DNA of 10,074 nt from Roseovarius sp. UBA3070 (GTDB lineage Bacteria; Pseudomonadota; Alphaproteobacteria; Rhodobacterales; Rhodobacteraceae), in contig DFBW01000095.1 in the NCBI GenBank assembly GCA_002366775.1, positions 1-10,074 of the forward strand. The letters run 5' to 3'. The notes below the pieces were generated by a model. The model had not been told where the DNA came from. It was given only the letters and a program-made list of their open reading frames with translations, and searched no databases. The position numbers and the translations under genes were made by a program. This document shows positions 1 to 5,303 of the stretch, piece after piece (position 1 is the first letter of the stretch; each line of letters starts with the position of its first letter).

Positions 1-1
1 C

Positions 2-160
2 ATTGGCCTCAATTGTTTTGTTGTGGCCGGGGTGCGGGATGACCTGACCGTACAGGATGTGTTCAAAGGCGTGACCCCGTTTTTCATTGCCGATGCGGTC
101 ACTATTGCGCTGCTTGTGGCGTTTCCTGCCATTGTCCTGTGGCTTCCCAGCTTGGCGTAA
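2..160 (+). CDS. TRAP transporter large permease (DctM-type), C-terminal fragment
   Basis: The open frame enters from the left edge and ends at TAA 158-160, giving the last 52 residues. They contain the pattern GLNCFVVAGV, then a short charged stretch (VRDDLTVQDVFKG), then TPFFIADAVTIALLVAFP and a final WLPSLA. This is the usual end of TRAP DctM/large permeases: a GxNxFVxxGV loop, a VFKGVxPF(F/L) turn and one last membrane helix. TRAP transporters are secondary importers of organic acids, such as C4-dicarboxylates or sulfonates, working with a periplasmic binding protein and a small permease; those partners would lie upstream, outside the window. The substrate cannot be told from this fragment. 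The family call is strong despite the short length, because both motif order and hydrophobic pattern fit. Confidence 0.88.
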   Translation: MGLNCFVVAGVRDDLTVQDVFKGVTPFFIADAVTIALLVAFPAIVLWLPSLA

Positions 161-205
161 TCTAAATTTGATGTGCGGCTACATTGCCTTTGATCTGTGC
201 TCCAA

Positions 206-231
206 GGCGATGCAGGTATCAACACATCGCC
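206..231. repeat. GC-rich perfect 7-bp inverted repeat after the TRAP gene
   Basis: GGCGATG (206-212) and CATCGCC (225-231) are perfect reverse complements separated by 12 bases. The repeat lies 45 bases after the TRAP stop and about 40 bases before the candidate TetR promoter. It could form an RNA hairpin ending the TRAP transcript, but no T-run follows (only GTTCCCTCT), so it is not a canonical intrinsic terminator. It could also be a protein-binding site. Confidence 0.4.
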
Positions 232-246
232 GTTCCCTCTATGTAA

Positions 247-265
247 TGCACCCCTCCTGCACCCC
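247..265. repeat. Tandem 8-bp direct repeat TGCACCCC with 11-bp period
   Basis: TGCACCCC occurs at 247-254 and again at 258-265, so the copies are offset by 11 bases, about one helical turn. They sit directly upstream of the candidate -35 hexamer at 274. The position suits an activator or regulator binding site, though chance is possible for an 8-mer in this composition. Confidence 0.35.
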
Positions 266-273
266 GGATCCGC

Positions 274-302
274 TTGGCACTGGGGCGCGGGCCGATTAAA
301 CT
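274..302 (+). promoter_or_regulatory. Candidate sigma70-type promoter of the TetR gene
   Basis: TTGGCA (274-279, five of six matches to TTGACA) is followed after exactly 17 bases by TAAACT (297-302, four of six to TATAAT). Transcription would begin near 309, leaving a leader of about 19 bases that holds a GGGGG ribosome binding site and the ATG at 328. This arrangement also argues against translation starting at the upstream in-frame TTG at 274, which is part of the -35 element. Confidence 0.5.
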
Positions 303-324
303 GAGCCAGCGCAATGGGGGCTCA
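302..324. promoter_or_regulatory. Inverted repeat over the transcript start and ribosome binding site of the TetR gene
   Basis: TGAGCC (302-307) and GGCTCA (319-324) are perfect reverse complements with an 11-base spacer. The right arm takes in the end of the G-run (316-320) that serves as ribosome binding site, and the left arm begins at the last base of the candidate -10. Position fits either a small autoregulatory operator or a weak hairpin masking the ribosome binding site. Arms are only 6 bp, so this is suggestive. Confidence 0.35.
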
Positions 325-327
325 TAC

Positions 328-945
328 ATGACGGCAGTGGCCGCAGACATCAAGAAAGGTCGCAAATTTGACCAGGTGCTGGAAGGCGCCCGGCAAATTT
401 TTATGCGCGACGGATTTGAAGGCGCCAGTGTCGATGAAATCGCCCCTGCGGCTCAGGTGTCAAAGGCGACGCTGTACAGCTATTTTCCTGATAAGCGTGT
501 GCTGTTCTCAGAAGTGGCGCGCATGGAATGCAACCGCCAGGCCTCCATCGCGCTGAAGGTGATTAACGACAACGCATCCATAGAAACGGTGCTGCGCGAA
601 GCGGCAGACCGCGTGGTCCGCATCTTTCTGTCAGATTTTGGCCAACAGGTGTTTCGTATTTGTGTGTCTGAATCTCATCGCTTCCCCGAATTGGGCGCGC
701 GCTTTTATGAGTCTGGCCCAGCGCTGTTGCATCAACGCATGGGGGCAATCCTGCAACGCCATGTGGATTGTGGGGACTTGAAAATTGACGACATGGATCT
801 GGCCACCGCACAATTTGGCGAACTGTGCAAAAGTGATCTCTTTGTGCGTTGCCTGTGTGGCGTGCCATGCAGTTGCACCGAGGCCGATATAGAGCGTATC
901 GTCACCGGTGTGGTTGATATGTTCCTCGCCCGGTACAAGGCTTAG
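328..945 (+). CDS. TetR/AcrR family transcriptional regulator, AefR-like C-terminal domain
   Basis: A 205-residue one-component repressor of the usual TetR length. The N-terminal DNA-binding domain spans about residues 11-60, with the helix-turn-helix at 34-53 (SVDEIAPAAQVSKATLYSYF), the family's most conserved block. The rest is the ligand/dimer domain; its FGQQVFRICVSESHRFPELG and FYESGP segments match the AefR-like type (Pfam TetR_C_7, from memory). The ATG at 328 is chosen because GGGGG precedes it by about 7 bases and a candidate promoter occupies the longer in-frame TTG start at 274. The odd feature is cysteine content: Cys68, 112, 148, 167 and a tight cluster at 175, 177, 181 and 183 (CLCGVPCSC). 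The target is unknown; by position it could regulate itself or the TRAP operon upstream. Confidence 0.93.
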   Translation: MTAVAADIKKGRKFDQVLEGARQIFMRDGFEGASVDEIAPAAQVSKATLYSYFPDKRVLFSEVARMECNRQASIALKVINDNASIETVLREAADRVVRIFLSDFGQQVFRICVSESHRFPELGARFYESGPALLHQRMGAILQRHVDCGDLKIDDMDLATAQFGELCKSDLFVRCLCGVPCSCTEADIERIVTGVVDMFLARYKA

Positions 946-960
946 GCACCCGCCCGCAAT

Positions 961-988
961 GCCGGAGCCTCCGGCGGGGATATTTCAA
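961..988 (+). repeat. 15-bp perfect palindrome followed by GGGGATATTT between convergent genes
   Basis: GCCGGAG-C-CTCCGGC (961-975) is a perfect palindrome that can fold as a 6-bp stem with a GCC loop. It is followed by GGGGATATTTCAAGC. It lies 15 bases after the TetR stop, in the gap before the convergent aminotransferase gene. I recall similar strings (CTCCGGCGGGGATATTT) recurring after genes in Rhodobacterales genomes. A transcription-ending or mRNA-stabilising role is inferred; there is no true T-run. Confidence 0.45.
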
Positions 989-1002
989 GCAAGAAGATGG
1001 GG

Positions 1003-2187
1003 TCACCCCCCTGTTTCAACAATCGCTTTGGCAAGGATCGGTATTGTATCGGCAGTGAGCCCTGCCACATTGATGCGGCTGTCACCCACCATATAGATGC
1101 CGTGATCGGTGCGCAGTGACTCAACCACCTGCGGGCTGAGCCCAAGGCGCGAGAACATGCCGCGATGTTGGGCAATAAAGCCGAAACGATCAGACCCGGT
1201 GAGGCGTTGCAATTCGCCCGCCAACTGCTCGCGCAGGCTGAGCATTCCTTTGCGCACGTCCTCAAGTTCGGACTGCCAATCGGCCCGCAAACTGGCATCA
1301 TTCAACACCATGCTGACCAGCCGCGCACCGTGATCGGGCGGAAAGGAATAGGTCTGCCGGTTGAGGTGCGACAGGTTGCTTTGGGTCAGCGCCTTTTGCG
1401 CATCGTCCTGACACACCACCATCGTGATGCCGGTGCGTTCACGGTAAATGCCAAAGTTCTTTGAACAACTGGCGGCGATCAGAACCTCATCACAAGACTT
1501 GGCCACAAGACGGGTGCCGGCGGCGTCCTCCTCAAGCCCATCGCCAAAACCCTGATAGGCGATGTCGATCATCGGGATGGCACCTTTGGCGTTCATCACC
1601 TTGATCACCGCTTGCCATTCCGGCAATGTCAGGTTGGCGCCGGTTGGGTTGTGGCAGCAGCCGTGCAACAGCACCACATCGCCGGGGCGCAGTGCATCAA
1701 GATCCGCCAACATACCGTTGAAATCCACAGCACCTGTTTCAGTATCAAAATACCGATAAGCGATGGTTTCAATTCCCAGATGTCTGAGGATGCTCAGATG
1801 GTTTGGCCAGGTCGGGTCCGACACGAAAACCCGCGCCGATGGGTTGGCAAGCAACACCAGATCAAACGCCTGTCTCACAGCCCCGGTACCACCCGGTGTG
1901 GCGCAAGTGGCCACTGTACTGCGCGGCACGCAATCATCCAACACAAGGGTTGCCATGGCATCGCAAAATGCCGGATCACCCGTCAGTGCCACATAGCTTT
2001 TGGAGGTTTCTTCCTCCCACAGCTGCTTTTCTGCCGCTTTGACGGCGCGCATAACAGGCGTATGCCCCGAGGCATCTTTATAGACGCCGACACCAAGGTC
2101 GATTTTCGACGTGCGTGCATCAGCGCGATACATCCGCATCAGATCAAGGATCTTATCTGTGGGTTGTTCGGGCAATTGGCTCAGCAT
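1003..2187 (-). CDS. tyrB: Aspartate/aromatic amino acid aminotransferase (PLP-dependent, class I)
   Basis: A 394-residue cytoplasmic PLP enzyme of normal length for the AspC/TyrB family, moving an amino group between aspartate, aromatic or related amino acids and 2-oxo acids. Visible key residues: HNPTG with Asn180; ID-A-Y with Asp208 (PLP ring nitrogen) and Tyr211; SCSKNFG with the Schiff-base Lys243; RERTG with Arg251 (phosphate); Arg277 in the NRQTYSFPP segment, aligning with the distal-carboxylate arginine of AspC/TyrB; and Arg372 in SRINVAG, which binds the substrate alpha-carboxylate. The ATG at 2187 is preferred to an upstream in-frame one at 2241 because GGAGAAAA sits 7 bases before it. 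The start overlaps the sseA stop by one base (TGATG), indicating translational coupling. The AspC versus TyrB preference cannot be decided here; cysteine or cysteine sulfinate are plausible substrates given the neighbour. Confidence 0.93.
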   Translation of the reverse strand: MLSQLPEQPTDKILDLMRMYRADARTSKIDLGVGVYKDASGHTPVMRAVKAAEKQLWEEETSKSYVALTGDPAFCDAMATLVLDDCVPRSTVATCATPGGTGAVRQAFDLVLLANPSARVFVSDPTWPNHLSILRHLGIETIAYRYFDTETGAVDFNGMLADLDALRPGDVVLLHGCCHNPTGANLTLPEWQAVIKVMNAKGAIPMIDIAYQGFGDGLEEDAAGTRLVAKSCDEVLIAASCSKNFGIYRERTGITMVVCQDDAQKALTQSNLSHLNRQTYSFPPDHGARLVSMVLNDASLRADWQSELEDVRKGMLSLREQLAGELQRLTGSDRFGFIAQHRGMFSRLGLSPQVVESLRTDHGIYMVGDSRINVAGLTADTIPILAKAIVETGG

Positions 2188-3044
2188 CAATTTTCTCCTG
2201 TGGCGACAGGCAGGGTGGCGAACGCCCCCCATTCGGTCCAAGATCCATCATAAAGCGCGTGATCGGTTTTGCCGATCCTCTCAAGGGCGAGGTTGATCAC
2301 CGTTGCGGTCAAACCCGACCCGCATGAGGTGATGACAGGTTTGCCCATGTCCACCCCCGCGGCCTCAAACACGGCGCGCAAGTCATCGGGGGATTTCATG
2401 GTGGCATCGCCATTCAACAAATCAGTGTACGGCACATTTTTTGCGCCCGGAATGTGACCACCGCGCAGCCCTTCGCGCGGCTCAGGCTCAGTGCCCGCAA
2501 ACCGGCCAGCCGAACGGGCATCAAGAATTTCATAATCCTGCAACTTGGAGGCTGCAGAAACCTGTGTCACATCCTTGATCATATGGTTCTGGCGGCGCAC
2601 CGTCATGTGACGATCACGGATGATCGGGGGCATATCCTCAATGGCGCGGCCCTCGGCCTGCCACTTCGGAAAACCGCCGTCCAACACAGCGATGTTGTCT
2701 TGCCCCATCAACCGAAACAGCCACCAAACGCGAGCGGCTGAAAACAGGCCCATGCCGTCATAGACGACCACCTGATGGCCATCCCCTACGCCCAGCTTAC
2801 GCAGCCGGGACATAAATTTTTCGGTTGGTGGTGCCATATGGGGCAACTCAGACCGGTGATCCGAGATGTCATCAATGTCAAAGAACCGCGCGCCGGGAAT
2901 ATGTGCTGCGTCATATTCCGCGCGCCCGTCGCGACCCGCCGAAGGCAAAAAACAGCTTCCGTCCAGAATGCGCAAATCAGGATCTTTGAGATGCTTGGCC
3001 AACCAATCAGTTGAAACCAGTGTTTTCGGATCATCCTGTGCCAT
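2187..3044 (-). CDS. sseA: 3-mercaptopyruvate sulfurtransferase (two-domain rhodanese)
   Basis: A 285-residue protein, the standard size for SseA. It transfers sulfur from 3-mercaptopyruvate to thiol acceptors or cyanide, forming a cysteine persulfide and pyruvate. Two rhodanese domains are visible. The first (about 7-135) is inactive, with Asp96 where a catalytic Cys would be (VVYDGMGLFSAARVWW). The second (about 160-283) has the active loop CGSGLTA with Cys241. That loop is the mercaptopyruvate type rather than the CRKGVT loop of thiosulfate sulfurtransferases. The final SWTEWG is the family's C-terminal signature. The ATG at 3044 is preceded by GGGGG six bases upstream; a longer frame to 3155 would start inside the terminator of the next gene and is rejected. 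It is the first gene of an operon with the aminotransferase, which could supply its substrate from cysteine. Confidence 0.95.
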   Translation of the reverse strand: MAQDDPKTLVSTDWLAKHLKDPDLRILDGSCFLPSAGRDGRAEYDAAHIPGARFFDIDDISDHRSELPHMAPPTEKFMSRLRKLGVGDGHQVVVYDGMGLFSAARVWWLFRLMGQDNIAVLDGGFPKWQAEGRAIEDMPPIIRDRHMTVRRQNHMIKDVTQVSAASKLQDYEILDARSAGRFAGTEPEPREGLRGGHIPGAKNVPYTDLLNGDATMKSPDDLRAVFEAAGVDMGKPVITSCGSGLTATVINLALERIGKTDHALYDGSWTEWGAFATLPVATGEN

Positions 3045-3123
3045 GGGCAGCCCCCGTATAAATCGCTCTCTGACTACATCCGTCGTGGGCGAAGGGCAAG
3101 GCTGTCTATGGTGGCCAGAAGAC

Positions 3124-3161
3124 AAGAAAAAACCCGCGCGACCTTTTGTCGGCACGCGGGT
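3124..3161 (-). terminator. Intrinsic terminator of the glycine-rich small protein gene
   Basis: Read on the minus strand, ACCCGCG (3161-3155) pairs with CGCGGGT (3138-3132). An inner CGAC/GTCG stem and a short bulge lie inside, and the hairpin is followed directly by TTTTTTCTT. This is a canonical GC stem plus T-run located 27 bases after the stop of the gene at 3188-3463. It isolates that gene from sseA, which must therefore have its own promoter in the roughly 80 bases before its start. Confidence 0.85.
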
Positions 3162-3187
3162 CTGGGTCTTTAGAATGCAGTAGGGGT

Positions 3188-3463
3188 TTATTTGGCCATC
3201 GCGTTTTTAACGAGGCCGATCACAGCCATCAGCACACCGCCGCCAATACCGCCCGATGCGACCTGGCCGATGATTGAGCCGATATCCATACCACCCCCGG
3301 CCATACCGCCTGCACCCAGCATCGACAGCACCTGACCACCAATGCCACCGCCCACAATACCAGCGATCGAATTTCCCAGCACTCCGAGATTCAGATTCTT
3401 CATCACGCCACCGGCCACGTTGCCGCCAACTGCGCCTGAAAGCAAACCAATCAGAAGTTCCAT
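3188..3463 (-). CDS. Glycine-rich small hydrophobic protein, function unknown
   Basis: A 91-residue protein with 28 glycines (31 percent) and runs of small hydrophobic residues. The N-terminus (MELLIGLLSGAVGGNVAG) and C-terminus (VLMAVIGLVKNAMAK) are hydrophobic or amphipathic. Between them are two glycine-zipper-like segments around residues 35-45 and 49-60, then IGSIIGQVASGGIGGG. There is no signal peptidase site, lipobox or cysteine. Glycine zippers suggest close helix packing in a membrane or a self-assembling protein, but this is inference. I believe similar short proteins occur as hypothetical proteins across proteobacteria, though I cannot name a family. The start is well supported: GGAAGGAAG lies 4-5 bases before ATG. 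A candidate promoter upstream and a strong terminator downstream make it a monocistronic gene, which argues that it is really expressed. Confidence 0.85.
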   Translation of the reverse strand: MELLIGLLSGAVGGNVAGGVMKNLNLGVLGNSIAGIVGGGIGGQVLSMLGAGGMAGGGMDIGSIIGQVASGGIGGGVLMAVIGLVKNAMAK

Positions 3464-3539
3464 TTATCTTCCTTCCCGTAAAACAAGCCCTGTTCACAAC
3501 ACCTGCCCAAGCCGGACCCACCCACTCCAGACAAGCCTA

Positions 3540-3568
3540 ATAATAAGGGCATCGGGAATTTTAACCAA
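3540..3568 (-). promoter_or_regulatory. Candidate sigma70-type promoter of the glycine-rich protein gene
   Basis: On the minus strand, TTGGTT (3568-3563, three of six) is followed after 17 bases by TATTAT (3545-3540, five of six). Transcription would start near 3532, about 70 bases before the ATG at 3463. It lies in the 123-base gap after smpB. The -35 match is modest. Confidence 0.38.
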
Positions 3569-3586
3569 AGGGGAAAATTATGGGGT

Positions 3587-4063
3587 CTATTCCCCGTGGC
3601 GCAAAAGCCTCTGCTTCTGGCGGCCCCAGTCACGTTTGGCGTCTGAGGCGCGTTTGTCGTGGTTTTTCTTACCCTTAGCGATGCCCAGCTTGATTTTCGC
3701 CATCCCGCGATGGTTGAAATACAGCACCAGCGGGACCAGCGTCATGCCTTTGCGTTGCGTCTCATTCCACAATCGCGCCAGCTCTTTTCGTGAAACCAGC
3801 AGCTTGCGGCGGCGCTTTTCATCATGGCCAAAGGTCTTGGCCTGCTCGTATGGCGCGATATAGGAATTCACCAACCACAGCTCGCCATCCTCGACGGCCG
3901 CATAGCTTTCGGCGATGTTTGAGCTGTTCTGGCGCAGGGATTTCACCTCGGAGCCTTCAAGGATTATGCCGCACTCAATGTCATCCTCGATGGCATAATC
4001 ATACCGCGCGCGCCGGTTCTCGGCGACGACCTTGTAGTTGGGATCTTCCTTTGGCTTGGCCAT
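3587..4063 (-). CDS. smpB: SsrA-binding protein SmpB
   Basis: A 158-residue small basic protein of normal SmpB length. It binds the tRNA-like part of tmRNA and brings it to stalled ribosomes so that the stuck peptide is tagged and the ribosome released. Family blocks are in order: [10 protein letters not shown] (14-23), [12 protein letters not shown] (33-44, tmRNA contact), NIAESYA (49-55), [10 protein letters not shown] then RRRKLL (72-89), TLVPL-LYF (108-116), and the basic tail GKKNHDKR (131-138) with AKRDW (142-146), which folds as a helix in the decoding centre. The ATG at 4063 has AGGAA about 7 bases upstream. The tmRNA gene (ssrA) is not in this window. The gene stands alone, 131 bases after the CaiB-like gene, with a candidate promoter in that gap. 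Confidence 0.98.
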   Translation of the reverse strand: MAKPKEDPNYKVVAENRRARYDYAIEDDIECGIILEGSEVKSLRQNSSNIAESYAAVEDGELWLVNSYIAPYEQAKTFGHDEKRRRKLLVSRKELARLWNETQRKGMTLVPLVLYFNHRGMAKIKLGIAKGKKNHDKRASDAKRDWGRQKQRLLRHGE

Positions 4064-4108
4064 CTGGCGTTCCTATTCCTGCGCGGCGGGGCTGTCCAGC
4101 GGCAGGCC

Positions 4109-4136
4109 AATATAAACCTGCTGTGTGGCGGCACAA
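4109..4136 (-). promoter_or_regulatory. Candidate promoter of smpB
   Basis: On the minus strand, TTGTGC (4136-4131, three of six) and TATATT (4114-4109, five of six) are 16 bases apart, with transcription expected near 4102, about 40 bases before the smpB ATG. A good -10 with a poor -35; plausible but not certain. Confidence 0.33.
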
Positions 4137-4194
4137 CCCTTAGCGTACAGCCCGCCTCGCAGAAATGTAAGGGATGCGCAGCATTCAACCTGCG

Positions 4195-5280
4195 TTACAG
4201 CAGGCCCTTTTCACGCAGTTCTGCGCGTATTGCCTGCTCGTCCTGCCCCTTGCCAGGCACTGGCCCTGGTTGCGTGACCTGACCATCAAAGCGTGGCGCG
4301 GGGGCGGGTTGCAACGGATCTGTCTGCCACACCTTGCGCGCAGCCATATGTGGTTCAATGGCTGCATCTTCGGGGGCCAAAACCGGCGCGACACAAGCAT
4401 CTGTCCCAGCAAAGAGACTGGCCCAGTATTGCACCGGCTGGGATGTGAAAATCGCCGCCAAATCAGCCGTTTGAACAGGCCATTGTGCCGAGTCATATTG
4501 TGCTGCAAATCGCGGATCATCTGTCAGGCCAAGGCGCTCCAGAAAGATCGCGTAAAACTTGGTTTCCAGACATTGCACCGACAGGTATCCGCCATCAGAG
4601 CAGCGGTAAATCTTGCTCCAGTGCGGCCCGTCAAGCAGGCTTTTTCCACGCGCTTTCAACAAATTACCGCTGGGCACCATGGACATCAGCAGTGCCATCA
4701 TGTGGGCTGATCCGTCGACAATTGCCGCGTCCACCACAGTGCCTTTACCGCTTTTTGCCGCACTCAACATCCCGGCCAATATTCCGGCCACCAGATACAG
4801 CGCGCCGCCGCCAACATCGCCCACCAGCGTTGCCGGCGTTTGCGGAACGTCGCCCGCTGCCGAGGCGTACCAAAGCGCACCCGAGGTGGCGATATAGTTG
4901 TAATCATGCCCGGCTAAGTTGGCATTGGGCCCATCCTGCCCCCAGCCTGTCATTCGTCCATACACCAGCTTGGGATTGGCCTCATGGCTCGGTTCTGGCC
5001 CCAGCCCCAAACGCTCCATCACTCCGGGGCGATTACCTTCGATCAAGGCATCGGCACTTGCGATCAATGCACGGGCCACTTCAAGATCTGCATTATCCTT
5101 TAGGTCCAAACTTATGGAGCGTTTACCACGATCCAGAAGATTGCCCTGACCCGCGGTCGGATTGGCGCTGACGGGGCGATGGATGACGATCACCTCAGCC
5201 CCGAGATCAGCCAGCATCATAGCGGCGAAGGGCCCGGGGCCCAGCCCCTCAAATTCAACAATACGATGACCTTTTAGCAT
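4195..5280 (-). CDS. CaiB/BaiF family protein, alpha-methylacyl-CoA racemase-like
   Basis: A 361-residue class III CoA-transferase-fold enzyme, matching AMACR length (about 360) rather than the usual 390-plus of CaiB/Frc transferases. The N-terminus holds the CoA-binding fold (VEFEGLGPGPFAAMMLADLG, then RGKRSISLDLK). Residues expected for racemase chemistry are visible: His125 in AGHDYNY, Asp155 in LVGDVGGG and Glu239 in CLETKFY. They correspond to His126, Asp156 and Glu241 of the Mycobacterium tuberculosis racemase MCR. These remove and return the alpha-proton of 2-methylacyl-CoA thioesters. The ATG at 5280 has GGAG 7 bases upstream. It lies 23 bases after the DMT transporter gene on the same strand, so they are probably co-transcribed. 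The actual acyl-CoA substrate is not readable; a transferase role is less likely but not excluded. Confidence 0.88.
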   Translation of the reverse strand: MLKGHRIVEFEGLGPGPFAAMMLADLGAEVIVIHRPVSANPTAGQGNLLDRGKRSISLDLKDNADLEVARALIASADALIEGNRPGVMERLGLGPEPSHEANPKLVYGRMTGWGQDGPNANLAGHDYNYIATSGALWYASAAGDVPQTPATLVGDVGGGALYLVAGILAGMLSAAKSGKGTVVDAAIVDGSAHMMALLMSMVPSGNLLKARGKSLLDGPHWSKIYRCSDGGYLSVQCLETKFYAIFLERLGLTDDPRFAAQYDSAQWPVQTADLAAIFTSQPVQYWASLFAGTDACVAPVLAPEDAAIEPHMAARKVWQTDPLQPAPAPRFDGQVTQPGPVPGKGQDEQAIRAELREKGLL

Positions 5281-5303
5281 GATGCTTCTCCTTTTAATCG
5301 CGG

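Noticed and set aside
274..327. Upstream in-frame TTG start giving the TetR protein 18 extra residues
   Set aside because: The TTG is part of the candidate -35 box, there is no ribosome binding site before it, and the added residues do not look like a TetR N-terminus. GGGGG before the ATG at 328 fits better.
999..1009. GGGGTCACCCC palindrome at the aminotransferase stop as terminator
   Set aside because: Stem of four G-C pairs with a three-base loop made of the stop codon. The following minus-strand sequence ATCTTCTTGCTT is only loosely T-rich.
1612..2253. Long plus-strand open frame opposite the aminotransferase
   Set aside because: It is antisense to a gene with complete catalytic residues, its translation is rich in His, Cys and Arg with no recognisable motif, and it has no ribosome binding site. 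Shadow of the real gene.
3051..3062. TTATAC-like -10 box directly before sseA
   Set aside because: It would place the transcript start at or within the ribosome binding site, and no -35 lies at proper spacing. A promoter must exist between about 3045 and 3121, but I cannot place it.
3045..3155. Extended N-terminus of the sulfurtransferase (37 more residues)
   Set aside because: It would begin inside the terminator hairpin of the preceding gene. The shorter form has the normal SseA start and length with a GGGGG site.
3574..3591. GGGG-AATAGA-CCCC hairpin at the smpB stop codon as terminator
   Set aside because: Only four G-C pairs, overlapping the stop codon; the following ATAATTTT is a poor T-run. 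Possible weak terminator, not supported enough to list.
4177..4194. CGCAG/CTGCG hairpin just after the CaiB-like stop
   Set aside because: Only 5 bp with an 8-base loop and no T-run after it on the minus strand.
4174..5171. Long plus-strand open frames opposite the CaiB-like gene
   Set aside because: Translations have no family features and biased composition typical of antisense frames in GC-rich codon usage.
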